From Apostichopus japonicus (taxonomy: Eukaryota; Echinodermata; Holothuroidea; Aspidochirotida; Stichopodidae), in NCBI RefSeq assembly GCF_037975245.1, contig NC_092577.1, forward strand, positions 34,526,898 through 34,590,897: a DNA stretch of 64,000 nt, written 5' to 3'. Under the pieces are notes generated by a model that was not told the DNA's origin, searched no databases, and saw only the letters and a list, made by a program, of their open reading frames with translations. Position numbers and translations under genes: made by a program. Positions 40,001-47,592 of this stretch are shown in pieces. Within the stretch, counting starts at the first letter, position 1, and each line of letters begins with the position of its first letter.

Positions 40001-43000
40001 TGAGAGAATATTTTTTAACATTTAATTAGAAAAATAATCTTATAAATAAGATGGATGACAATCCTGTTGCAATTAGCACATATGATTGATTGAAATAAAA
40101 TGGTTTTTACAAAGTTAACCTATATGACCCCTGCATTAATGTTTCTGAATCTTTCAGGCCGGAAACATGTCCTGGAATTCCTGGCAAAGCCACCCAACTT
40201 TTCTATATGATTATTGAAAGACCATTCACTCAAAACTCATTAACAATTTACAGCTTTGACTACTGAACAGGGCAAAGAAAAGAGAAATGGAATGGGTGTG
40301 AAGGCAGCTTCTGTAGGTTGCTGTAGGTTTGCTGTAGGTGGTAGGTAGGGGAAGGTAGCTGTAGGTAGGTATGCTGTATGTTGCTGTAGGTTTGCTGTAG
40401 GTGGTAGGTAGGGTAGGTAGCTGTATGTAGGTATGCTGTAGGTTGCTGTAGTTTTGCTGTAGGTTGTAGGTAGGGGTAGGTTGCTGTATGTAGGTATGCT
40501 GTAGGTTGCTGTAAGTTGTAGGTAGCTGTAGGGTAGATAGCTGTAGGTTGTTGTAGGTGTGATGTAGGTTTTGTGCCAGTGCAAAGGATGACATGCAGAC
40601 AGTATGTCATGTACATAGCAGATGGGTTTGAAAGTTCCTTCTGCAACTTCATTTTGCATCAGCGACTTCCCAAAACAATTTGGGTGTTAGTTTGTGTACA
40701 TAGATTGAATAGATGTTGTATGTAATTACAAGCACTCAACACCCTAGTTAAAGGCAAAATAAGCACTTGCATTTCTGCTATAGGAGCTTACCGTTTTGCA
40801 GTACGTTCTTTCCGACAGAAGCAACACGAATGCTTGGAAACATTCGATTTAATTGTCACCCATGGCATTCGCCATTTTGTTTGAATTCAGACGGTTCCCG
40901 CTTGTTTCGTGACGTAAGCGAGCCACATATCGCAGTTCAACACATTGAAATCTTCTGAGCCTTATACTGTGACTTGTTAACTGAGGCAATATCTAGTCAA
41001 ATTGTTCTTATGAAACACTTTGCGGCCTCGGGAAATGTTGCAAAAGAAAGAGAACATGGATGCATTTGGACTTTACAGCTTTAAATTCGAGCCTGGATAC
41101 ACAGTGGAGAAACTGAGACAACGAGACTTAGAGCTTGCTAAACAGATACTGACAGTTACTCCGATGCTAGTACTGCTAACACTAGTAACAGTTCTGCGAC
41201 GGAGAGACAAGCATGGTGCTTTGGTGCCTTTTGTACATTCCCTTTTCTCTGGAAATTTTCCCATCAGGAATAATTTAATATCGTTTTCCCTTCCCTGATC
41301 CTTCCTCCCCTCTCCTGTTTTACACAACCAAATGCTTGACACTCCGGCATTTTATACCAACTTCCGAACAATCTCCGAGAGCAAGTGTACAATTCATATG
41401 TAGATAGGGGAATTGTTTAACTTACAATGTGGCTCGCTGACGTCATTTTTGAAGCGCCCTCGCTACATAATGGCCTCCAAAACAGTAGATGTGAATAATA
41501 ATAAGAAAATTCCGGGAAAGGTAGTTTCGAATAGTTATTTCACAGAAGGTATAAAAATAATAGTCTCTACTATGAGGTCACTTAAAAAAAAACAGGGTTT
41601 ATTTCTCCTTAAGTATCTTTAAGGGGAAGTATAAATTACCCCTCAAGGAATAGTCTACAAATTGCATTAGTGTAAGCCTTAATGGAGATTACTTATACCT
41701 GATTGGCCCAGGGAGTTGTTATGTTTCCATAACAACTCCCTGATTGGTCACTATGAAGGGCAGGAAATGGTTAATTGTATTTAAGCATGATCACAGATTG
41801 TCATCATAATGTTTGTACAGGTGTACATATCTGAAGCAGTTATGTTGAAGCATCTAATTTTGTCTATCATTTATGTATTGGTGATGTGTCTCTAAGGGGA
41901 AAATATGTTATTAGTTTAACCTTTAATTGAGATTATCTTCGTGATATATCCCTGTCTTGGGCATATGTATGGTAAATTTGTAGTTAACCTTGGTCAGAGG
42001 AGTTCATCGTAATGTGAGGACATTTAACAGAGGAATATGTTGTTGGGGTTTAATTCATTTAGAAGGGATGTGATGCTCACAGTTATTCAACATGTTGTTA
42101 AGTGTTGTTAAGGAGAAATATGTAAAATATATTGCCTCTAAAGGAATAATCTGTAATTTTCTTTAGTATAACCCTGAATGGACTCTTCCATACCATCGCT
42201 TCTCGGCCTTTTGGCTAAGATTATGTGTAGTATCTGTTCCCTTTCGAGGGGAATGGTGATACACACCCGACGATGATCACACAGTCACAGTCCCGATGCA
42301 AGGGGATGGGGTTGAGAGCGGATCAGTCGTTCGGTAGTTGGTTTTCGTGCCAGGTTCTTTCCTGGGCGACTTTTTCTTAAAATGTATCTTCCATACCTCT
42401 CCGCAGGGAAAGTATAACATTTGATATATATCATAATATATGATAGTCAATGTTAGAGAAACTATCATTCCTGTTGATATTGTTGTATATTGATATTGAT
42501 CAAGTATTTTTTGTCTCATTGAGACAATTGTAGTGACCTATTCATTGCCCAGGAATTATCACAACAAAAAATGAGTCTTTCGGTGGCAGAACTGAATATT
42601 TTTTCATCTGTTTCATGCTGCTCTGGAACTAGTCCTTGAAACTAAAGTCTGGATGAACTTGAATGTTTTACTCCGGGTTTCCTCTTGTTTTTTTGCTCTT
42701 TTCCTCATTTTAATCCAAGATATAGTCTTGCGTGTCATATAGCACTGTTATGTTAATCATTCTTTGATACATTTTTATCAGTATTTTGCCAAATCAGTTA
42801 TTCATCGTGATGTGTACTTAGCTGAAGCGTATGGCTTTAGGTGTTGCATATCATTATAAGTACCCAACACATCGTAAAGAGTCTTTTAAGGGGAAATATG
42901 TAGTGTATATTGCCCCTCAGGGTATAATCTGCATGATGGTTTAGCGTAACACGTGATGGAGATTATCTACCTGATTGGTCACTTTGAAAGGCAGGGAATG

Positions 43001-46000
43001 ATTAATTGTAATTAACCACAGTCAAAGTGAAGGTTACTATCATTTCTTTTAATGATGTTGTTCAAGTCTCTTTCTTCCTTGATGTAGAAATCTAAACGAC
43101 CTACCCAATGCTCATGAATAATCACGACCAAAGTTACTAAATTAATCATTTGATGTTAAATCTGTTACATGTTACTGAGCTCTTTGGTTTTATTCCTTGT
43201 CGAAGGCTGAAGGAATCAATGCGATGATGATGTCATGTATGTATGTGTGTGTTGGTGTGTGTGTGTCTGGGTGTGTGGTGATGTCGTGTGTGTGCACGCG
43301 TGAGTTTATGCAGTGTCATGTCTTCTGACCTATATATATATATATGTTTATATATATATATATTTATACATATATATATATATGTTTATATATATATATA
43401 TGTTTATATATATATATATTTATATATATATATATATTTATTTATATATATATATATATAAACATATATATATATCTATATATTCTTTCTCTCTTTCTTG
43501 ATCTGCATAGAAAATATAGCCTATGAAAATGAGCATGACCACACCTTCCATTGTTATTATATGCAAGGGCGTAGGAACCGGGGGCTGGGGCGCCAGCCCC
43601 CCCCCCCCAGTGAAAAATGTGGAGGAGCGGAAGTGTCATTCCCCCCCCCCCCCCCGCTTCGCAAGTCAGAAAACCCCTTTTTCATTTCCAAATGAGAAAA
43701 AAATCTCATTTGGAGCACCAAATTGCATCTAAGGGCAAGTGAAAATACAAAATTAAGTTTACAAAATGGAGTGGGTGTTGAAGTGTGCTATATTGCACCA
43801 AATTGCATCTGAGGCCACCTGGAAATGCAAAAAATTCCAAAGGGGGACACCCCCTCCCCTTAGACCCTTCCCCCAGGCCGGCCATCAGTCTTCAGCCCCC
43901 CCCCCCACTCAAAAGTACCTTCCTACGCCACTGATTATATGTAATGATATAATGATATGATGTAATGAGTAATGATGATGTAATGATGTAATCATGATGT
44001 AATCATGTAATGATGTAATCATGTAATGATGTAATGATGTAATGATGTAATGATGATGTAATGATGATGTAATCATGTAATGATATGGAGTTTTAATGGA
44101 GATAAAGGAGTGTTAGCTCAGTGGTTAACTCCGGTGCCTTTCAATCATACAGTCCCAAGTTCGAGTCACTCCAAGATTAATGTCTTTCGTCCAGTTACAG
44201 AGTTGTTAACAATTCATAATCATGGACGTTAAATATGAATCTAAGTGATTGACTTTGGTCAGCTTGCGGCTTTGATAAGCCAATGAAGCTTCTTCGCGAG
44301 TTCAAGGTGGGAAGAAGGAAGTAGAAGGTGGGAGTTAGATGACAACCCCCTCTCCGTCTCCCCCCCCCCCACTCCCGGGCTGAACCTTTGCGCAAACCAG
44401 TGCATGGAAACATACCTTAAGATTAGCAATTTGTAAAGATGGGTCTTTCGTAAAACTCTCAGCGGCAATAACATCAATCCCATAATCCGTTGCTTGTCTT
44501 TGAAAATCTGCTGTTGGCTTCAGATGGTCCAGAGAGAAATTAGAAATGAAAACATATTAGATGGCTGTTTTACTTGCGTCAATAAGCCTAATTTCGTCAT
44601 AAAAAAAAACATATTCATTGTTACCGGTAATCACGTATTGCCCACAAATTAAACAAAATGTTCAATTTCAGTCATATGTTAAACTTGTTAATCGGAAGTG
44701 CTTTTAGAGAACCAAGGTTAAGGTGCTAAAAAAAGAATGTGTTTGGCTGGAAAAACCTTCGACAATATGTTTCGAAAGATCTTTCCTTTTAATAAGTACG
44801 AACAAAATTGCATATATACTACTATACATAGTGATGATATCACGGTATTGTTATGATCTGTATCCAGAGATTGCATCTTGTACATTTTCGTGGAACTAGA
44901 CTAGGACCAATATGACAGAGCCCTCTAAAGTTGGGCGTGGCTGGAGAGCTGCATCGAACTATATTTCTTCCCCCACCCCCTCTCCCACCTCCACCCCCAA
45001 TGTTCGTAAATACCTTAACACTTTAAAAGCAGGCAAGGAGAAGCTAAATCAAATTACTTACGATAGAAAAAATATCCAAATTTTCATGTATAGTAGCAAC
45101 TCTTTTCCATCCGAAAGCCTTTATAAAGACTAACTTGACAACGTTGAGTGTCGAATCTTCGGGCCACATTCGAAAGAGCAAGGGGAATATGCCACGATCC
45201 CGTAAAAGCGGTGAAGTAGAGGCATGTGACATCTTCAAAAAAAGTCATTTAAACAAATCTTTTTTTGGAAGATAAATATTGTAACCAATGATATAGACAA
45301 AAAAAAAACAATTCTGTCGACACCTCCTCGATCCCACAAAACCTTCTTCTTCCTCCCCCTGCCTACCTCACACCCCCCTTCCCCTCTAAAACCCCCAAGA
45401 AAGTTGGCTTTGCCCTAGATTGTAGATGGACATATCAGCTGCGAAAACAATATGATTTATTTCAACTCTGTATTTAACAATCAAATGTTATTGTGTGCCC
45501 TTAGCTTGCCTTTTTATTATCATAGTAATATAAATGGTGGATATCGAACATGTGAAATGAGACCATCCCCCCCCCCCCAAAAAAAAAGGGGAAAAAAATT
45601 AAAGGAAGACATCATATTTTTATAATTACCTGTACCAGGTGCCAGTAGTGTGATGAACGAGCTGTTGGTTGTGTTACGGATGAGCAGGCACCTCCCAATA
45701 TCATTACATATTTCACAGAGTCGTTGTACAAAGCCCGGTACATCTCATCGATTGCCCTACCTGCATCACACTACCAAATAAAGATGTAAAGAAAAGCAAT
45801 GAAGACAACGTTATCCGTAATATCAGACTATAATAATACCAAAGAACGGTAGAGCAGGGGGGTTAACGAGAGACAAATTCAGCCCATGCACTACAGATTT
45901 CAATGCGGACCTATATAAGACCTTATATATCCACCACTCAATGGTGGTACAATGCTCATTGTTCAATTTAACTACAGAAACAGTTTGGCTTTCCTAGGCC

Positions 46001-46015
46001 CATTTCTGGATAGAC

Positions 46016-46073
<58 letters not shown>

Positions 46074-47271
46074 GTGTGTGTGTGTGTGCGTGTCTGACTA
46101 ACTATACATTTTCAGCACTTTAAGTAGAGTTAATGGCATATACAGTTATTGACATGGTTATTTCCACACTGAATGTAATTTATCCACGCAAATAACGCTA
46201 GGATACATCATATACTGGTGTGTATGCTTATACAATTACTTAACAATTATAACTATTTAGCCGTTACGGTAGTAAAACGTCGATCAATATCAACTGAGCA
46301 TTCTATTCAAACGGTTAAATTGAAGAAGAAAGGACTATGCGAGAAAATGGAATCTGTAAATTAGGTAATGACTCGAACAGTAACGTTCGACGTAATGGCA
46401 CTTTCAAATCTAAGAATGAGACTGTATATTTGAACAAAATTAAGAGAAACTGTATATTTGGACAAGCTATGGCAACTGTATATGAAACTGAAATGAGAGT
46501 GTATATTTGAACAATCATAAGAGAAAGTATAAATCTGGACAAAATAGGGCAAAGGAAGCAAGAAGCGCCCCCCCCCCCCAAAAAAAAATAAATAAATAAG
46601 AAATGATTGATTAGGTTATGCCTTATTTTCTATGCATACCTTTCCTACTATTTTTACAACAAGAATTTTCACGTCAGGGTGATGCCACACCTTGTGGAAA
46701 TTTCAAAACCATTGAGCATATAAGTTGAAGGCCTCCGCCCACCCCTCAACTTCAAAATGTGCATTGGTTCATGGAAAGCAAGTATGACTACAATGTGCCT
46801 TACCATTCAATTTTGAGTTGGAGCAGAGGGACACAATCAACAGGAAGGGTAAGAATGTGCGGTTTAGGTTGTTTACCCTACCCTACGCTATCCAACCCCC
46901 CTCCCAACCCCCCCCCCCGTCCCACAGCGTCTACCTGTACGACTTTTACGAAACCCATTTCCTTTCAAACTCAGCATGAAGACGGGGAGAAATAAGACGG
47001 AAAATGTGATCACCTTCGCAGGCATTAAAATGCATCTTACCTGTGTATCTCGACTGTGCAGCTGTAGTTCATATTCTGCTAACATCTTTGGATCATTATT
47101 AACAATATTAAAAGCTATTTGCGAAGAAGGTTCGGTGTAAACATCGACCCAGTCTCCCTTAAAAGGAAACAATCCAAGAATATTTAAAGTTGTCTTCTGT
47201 TCGGCAATCGAAACAAACCGTAAAAATCCTGCGAAAAGGATCACGATTGTAAATACAGCAGAACGCATCAT
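25576..47271 (-). CDS. GABA-B-type metabotropic (class C GPCR) receptor gene, 16 exons, C-terminal tail missing
   Basis: Sixteen exons with GT/AG borders join in phase into 712 open codons. Residues 1-25 are a signal peptide. About 28-430 form a periplasmic-binding-protein-like Venus-flytrap domain, recognised by [15 protein letters not shown]..., [16 protein letters not shown] and [13 protein letters not shown]. Seven membrane helices lie near 451-475, 491-511, 527-552, 568-588, 621-645, 665-685 and 690-710, the last ending in FIPK as in GABA-B subunits. There is no cysteine-rich domain, which separates GABA-B receptors from mGluR types. The protein should sit in the plasma membrane and couple to G proteins. 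Ligand-contact residues of GABA-B1 are changed (see findings), so the ligand is uncertain. The coiled-coil tail exon was not found downstream of 25576. A tandem relative starts at 4482. Family assignment is confident; subtype is not. Confidence 0.93.
25999..26176 (-). CDS. GABA-B-like receptor exon 15: extracellular loop 2 and fifth membrane helix
   Basis: 178 nt, phase 0 to phase 1, donor GTAAGC. The acceptor after CATCATGCAG is chosen because it restores phase 0 from exon 14 and gives [20 protein letters not shown], with the loop-2 Cys. A hydrophobic helix then leads to [20 protein letters not shown], equivalent to FLAYETR.V....IND...VG. Confidence 0.92.
26814..26936 (-). CDS. GABA-B-like receptor exon 14: fourth membrane helix
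   Basis: 41 codons, phase 0 to phase 0, acceptor TTATTTCCAG and donor GTAGGT. Encodes [20 protein letters not shown] then [10 protein letters not shown], matching L....G.L...D...L..W.I.DPL of the family. Confidence 0.93.
27360..27837 (+). mobile_element. 3' end of a CR1-like non-LTR retrotransposon (LINE)
   Basis: The plus strand reads [18 protein letters not shown], then after a frame change [20 protein letters not shown], then after another [20 protein letters not shown] and FKNALDKHF with a stop. This is the usual C-terminal end of CR1/L2-type reverse-transcriptase proteins. A short 3' region with CCTTGATGGGGACTTAAG and a CTAAACTAAACTAAA tail follows. Frameshifts show a dead, 5'-truncated copy within intron 13 of the receptor gene, opposite in orientation to the host gene. 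Confidence 0.85.
28089..28148 (+). pseudogene. Possible fossil HYR-domain exon
   Basis: ATTTCCAG acceptor, 60 nt in phase 1 to phase 1, GTAAAT donor. It encodes [20 protein letters not shown], resembling the start of HYR domains (D.E.PVI..LP.DQT.T...G). It lies alone on the plus strand inside an intron of the receptor gene. Confidence 0.3.
29434..29541 (-). CDS. GABA-B-like receptor exon 13: third membrane helix
   Basis: 36 codons, phase 0 to phase 0, acceptor CCTGACAG and donor GTAAGA. Encodes [20 protein letters not shown], matching the GFSL.YG.MF.K.WRVH pattern of helix 3 and intracellular loop 2. Confidence 0.94.
29850..30000. repeat. AT-rich tandem repeat of AACATATTATA / AACATATGAACAT units
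   Basis: Irregular repeats of ATATAACATATATGAACAT and AACATATTATAAACAT words. Confidence 0.8.
30200..30332 (-). CDS. GABA-B-like receptor exon 12: second membrane helix
   Basis: 133 nt, phase 2 to phase 0, acceptor CACTTCAG and donor GTAACA. Encodes [20 protein letters not shown]; the S.PNLNN motif at the start of helix 2 is highly characteristic of GABA-B receptors. It ends IWMCK, with the Cys expected to join extracellular loop 2. Confidence 0.94.
30519..30669 (-). CDS. GABA-B-like receptor exon 11: linker and first membrane helix
   Basis: 151 nt, phase 1 to phase 2, donor GTAAGC. Starts [20 protein letters not shown] (family linker GG.PP.D.T) and continues with a 24-residue hydrophobic helix ending AFNIKNRHK, the typical end of helix 1 in GABA-B subunits (FNI.....). 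Confidence 0.93.
30798..30900. repeat. (CA)n(TA)n compound microsatellite
   Basis: CA units at 30798-30826, then TA units to about 30897. Confidence 0.9.
32029..32112 (-). CDS. GABA-B-like receptor exon 10
   Basis: 84 nt, phase 1 to phase 1, acceptor TATTACAG and donor GTACTT. Encodes [20 protein letters not shown], the last strands before the membrane linker (family pattern IG.YD...D.L.W). A TA microsatellite begins about 25 bp upstream of the acceptor. Confidence 0.88.
32138..32297. repeat. (TA)n microsatellite in receptor intron
   Basis: About 160 bp of TA units with GATATA and CTATATA variants, starting about 25 bp upstream of the exon 10 acceptor (minus-strand sense). Confidence 0.95.
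33053..33221. repeat. (TA)n microsatellite in receptor intron
   Basis: About 170 bp of TA units with sparse A/C interruptions. Confidence 0.95.
33421..33484 (-). CDS. GABA-B-like receptor exon 9
   Basis: 64 nt, phase 0 to phase 1, acceptor CTGCTAG and donor GTAAAA. Encodes [20 protein letters not shown], equivalent to the G.V.FD..G.R.....EQ motif that ends the Venus-flytrap domain. Confidence 0.88.
34184..34278 (-). CDS. GABA-B-like receptor exon 8
   Basis: 95 nt, phase 1 to phase 0, acceptor TTTCGTTTAG and donor GTAAGT. Encodes [20 protein letters not shown] followed by LGVS, matching the family pattern of a helix before the F.GVSG strand. Confidence 0.9.
34828..34978 (-). CDS. GABA-B-like receptor exon 7
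   Basis: 151 nt, phase 0 to phase 1, acceptor TTTTGGTCAG and donor GTAAGT. Encodes [20 protein letters not shown], the counterpart of the QEAPLAYDAIWALALAL motif. The Glu that holds the GABA amino group is Asn in this alignment. Confidence 0.92.
35160..35210 (+). pseudogene. Degenerate 5' half of tRNA-Lys (CTT)
   Basis: Starts GCCCGGCTAGCTCAGTGGGA and keeps GACTCTTAATCTCA with the CTT anticodon. D-arm changes and loss of the T-arm after CATGGTC make it non-functional. Confidence 0.7.
35280..35640 (-). mobile_element. LINE reverse-transcriptase fragment
   Basis: On the minus strand a frame reads IPAKWKQA, then after a frame change [55 protein letters not shown] and [12 protein letters not shown]. 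These are the N-terminal motifs of a non-LTR reverse transcriptase: the YRP.SVLP..KIFE block, Q.GF...HST and the first catalytic Asp in DLKKAFD. The catalytic DD box and the rest are absent. A dead fragment in intron 6 of the receptor gene. Confidence 0.85.
35677..35726 (+). pseudogene. Intact 5' half of tRNA-Lys (CTT), truncated before the T-arm
   Basis: Acceptor strand GCCCGGC, D-arm TAGCTCAGTCGGTAGAGCA and anticodon arm TGAGACTCTTAATCTCA are as in animal tRNA-Lys(CTT). The sequence stops at GGGTCGT and runs into unrelated DNA, so no B box or 3' half exists. It cannot be a working tRNA gene. Both this and the copy at 35160 are preceded by CTGACCAAT...CAA.C, so they share upstream sequence. 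Confidence 0.85.
36080..36575. repeat. 75-bp minisatellite, ~7 near-identical copies
   Basis: The word GGAAATCT recurs at 36106, 36181, 36256, 36331, 36406, 36481 and 36556, exactly 75 bp apart. Because 75 is a multiple of three, both strands stay open for more than 160 codons (a [20 protein letters not shown] repeat on the minus strand). It lies in intron 6 of the receptor gene. No splice sites clearly frame it, so it is called a repeat, not an exon. Confidence 0.95.
36950..37007. repeat. (TA)n microsatellite
   Basis: About 28 TA units. Confidence 0.95.
37322..37546 (-). mobile_element. tRNA-headed SINE (family S1), near full-length
   Basis: On the minus strand: GGAGTGTTATCTCAGTGGTT (A box), CCGGTTCGAGTCAC (B box), then the common body with ATTCATAATCATGGACGTTA and CTTCGCGAGTTCCTGCTTGC. 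It ends in an ATACATACATACATA tail. About 225 bp. Confidence 0.82.
38002..38141 (-). CDS. GABA-B-like receptor exon 6
   Basis: 140 nt, phase 1 to phase 0, donor GTAAGT. Encodes GWFSANWW...[19 protein letters not shown]. The Cys-Thr-Asp/Glu-Met and AVEGY pattern is diagnostic. The ligand-stacking Tyr of GABA-B1 (GWY) is Phe here (GWF). Confidence 0.93.
38215..38890. repeat. C/T-rich minisatellite with nested CTCTCAACGC units
   Basis: Four long copies of a block with CTACTTCTTACCACCTCTCG and CCTCCCATCAACTCTCGTCA, starting near 38288, 38468, 38600 and 38750. Spacing varies because CTCTCAACGC-like subunits expand between them. The 238-codon plus-strand frame across it is a by-product of the repeat. 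Confidence 0.9.
39127..39241 (-). CDS. GABA-B-like receptor exon 5
   Basis: 115 nt, phase 0 to phase 1, acceptor ATCTTTCAG and donor GTAAAG. Encodes [20 protein letters not shown] and [11 protein letters not shown], a hallmark of GABA-B subunits (ARII.G.F...A.KVFCE.YK...G..YVW). Confidence 0.93.
40300..40570. repeat. (GCTGTAGGTTGCTGTAGGTA)-type minisatellite
   Basis: About 270 bp of CTGTAGGT, GGTAGGTA and TATGCTGTAGG units. Open in all minus-strand frames for 120-140 codons; not coding. Confidence 0.92.
41622..41810. repeat. Copy 1 of a duplicated intronic block
   Basis: AAGGGGAAGTATAAATTACC, CCTTAATGGAGATTACTTAT, ACCTGATTGG...TCAC and GGCAGGAAATGGTTAATTGT recur in the same order at 42885-43030. 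A partial third copy lies at 42110-42185. Confidence 0.75.
41702..41749. mobile_element. 34-bp palindromic micro-insertion with 7-bp target duplication
   Basis: Arms CAGGGAGTTGTTATG and CATAACAACTCCCTG (15 bp, perfect) enclose a 4-base loop at 41709-41742. The flanks are ATTGGCC (41702-41708) and ATTGGTC (41743-41749). The paralogous block at about 42970 reads CTACCTGATTGGTCACTTTG with no insertion, which is an empty site. Confidence 0.75.
42195..42381 (+). pseudogene. U2 snRNA 5'-end chimera
   Basis: 42195-42239 matches the first 45 bases of animal U2 snRNA at 43 positions. It includes the 5' stem-loop (ATCGCTTCTCGGCCTTTTGG) and the branch-point recognition stretch GTGTAGTATCTGTTC. After that it is not U2: a CCC-TTTCGA-GGG hairpin, then unrelated sequence. 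At 42314-42381 a hairpin segment follows that is shared with 13137-13203. The rest of U2, including the Sm site, is absent, so it is not a working U2 gene. It may be a template-switch chimera or a SINE with a U2 head. Confidence 0.8.
42885..43030. repeat. Copy 2 of the duplicated intronic block (no micro-insertion)
   Basis: Same order of words as 41622-41810, with TACCTGATTGGTCACTTTGA uninterrupted where copy 1 carries the 34-bp palindrome. Confidence 0.75.
43329..43480. repeat. (TA)n microsatellite with GTTTATA interruptions
   Basis: About 150 bp of TA units, preceded by GT-rich sequence at 43240-43300. Confidence 0.93.
43564..43933 (+). mobile_element. hAT-like MITE, 370 bp, with 8-bp target duplication
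   Basis: Ends CAAGGGCGTAGGAACC and (inverted) CAGTGGCGTAGGAAGG. The 8-bp direct repeats ATTATATG flank it at 43556-43563 and 43934-43941. The body has poly-C/poly-G tracts and AAATGGAGTGGGTGTTGAAG. An 8-bp duplication with CA(A/G)(T/G)GGCG-type ends fits the hAT superfamily. There is no transposase. Confidence 0.88.
43945..44090. repeat. (ATGATGTAATC)n-like short tandem repeat
   Basis: About 145 bp of ATGATGTA and ATCATGTA words between the MITE and a SINE. Confidence 0.85.
44107..44306 (+). mobile_element. tRNA-headed SINE (family S1)
   Basis: Plus strand: GGAGTGTTAGCTCAGTGGTT (A box), AAGTTCGAGTCACTCC (B box with a short T-arm), then the S1 body with TTCATAATCATGGACGTTAA and GCTTCTTCGCGAGTTC. 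The last part of the tail seen in the other copies is missing. 5' and 3' ends of the tRNA-like head pair at six of seven positions. Confidence 0.82.
44416..44517 (-). CDS. GABA-B-like receptor exon 4
   Basis: 34 codons, phase 0 to phase 0, acceptor CATCTGAAG and donor GTATGT. Encodes [19 protein letters not shown], the second-lobe segment equivalent to the GABA-B1 stretch ending in SFFSDP. A SINE copy lies about 110 bp downstream in the next intron. Confidence 0.9.
45062..45232 (-). CDS. GABA-B-like receptor exon 3
   Basis: 57 codons, phase 0 to phase 0, donor GTAAGT. Contains [13 protein letters not shown] (equivalent to the YGSSSPALS segment of GABA-B1), LFRMWPEDS and [11 protein letters not shown]. 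In GABA-B1 the equivalent of MWP is THP, whose His touches the ligand; here it is Trp. Confidence 0.92.
45630..45770 (-). CDS. GABA-B-like receptor exon 2
   Basis: 47 codons, phase 0 to phase 0, acceptor TTTGGTAG and donor GTAATT. Starts [17 protein letters not shown] and contains [18 protein letters not shown]. This matches the GABA-B1 stretch with the serine pair that binds the ligand carboxylate; the SS is conserved here. Confidence 0.92.
46018..46093. repeat. (TA)n(TG)n microsatellite
   Basis: TA units to 46070 followed by TG units. Confidence 0.92.
47041..47271 (-). CDS. GABA-B-like receptor exon 1: signal peptide and start of Venus-flytrap domain
   Basis: Encodes residues 1-77 and ends in phase 0 at a GTAAGA donor. 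The Met pair at 47266-47271 is preferred as start because a hydrophobic signal peptide follows at once ([16 protein letters not shown]). An upstream in-frame Met at 47308-47310 would add 13 mostly basic residues before it. The segment [11 protein letters not shown], then [19 protein letters not shown], is the typical first strand and helix of the GABA-B extracellular domain. The Trp that contacts ligand in GABA-B1 is kept in GDW. Confidence 0.9.
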
Positions 47272-47584
47272 TTTCTTATTTTTACAGAAGCCTGGTCTCG
47301 ACCAAACCAATTTTTTGTTCTTAGAAATTTTCTGTCAAATTATAGTAACTTCATTTGGAGTAAAAAGTCTCAAGCAAGCTGCGACCGTAAATTTGACAAA
47401 CTCCTGAAAAATATAGCAAAAAATTGAAAGACTTTAGTATAGTTTCAACGAGAAAACTACTTTCTGTTTTCTGCTTCCATTGCAAGTGCACTGTTCAATG
47501 TTTCGTATGCTTAGATCCGGTGCACGAATAATACGTAGTTCCGCGCGCTGATGTTCTGTAGGAAGAAGTTCACTTTGTTCGAAA

Positions 47585-47592
47585 TGACGTCA
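47585..47592. promoter_or_regulatory. Perfect cAMP-response-element palindrome, copy 1
   Basis: TGACGTCA, 314 bp upstream of the Met codon at 47271 in receptor-gene sense. It matches the CREB/ATF consensus; function is inferred. Confidence 0.5.

Noticed and set aside
40226-40659. Three overlapping 120-140 codon minus-strand frames
   Set aside because: All three frames open over a short tandem repeat; not coding.
41020-41298. 92-codon plus-strand frame with [20 protein letters not shown]
   Set aside because: Partly protein-like and perhaps an old retrocopy, but no family recognised, no splice sites and a hydrophobic second half that looks like a frame error; not enough to call.
42277-42519. 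80-codon minus-strand frame sharing a KKSPR..PGTKT-like stretch with 13087-13464
   Set aside because: The similarity is explained by the shared non-coding hairpin segment at nucleotide level.
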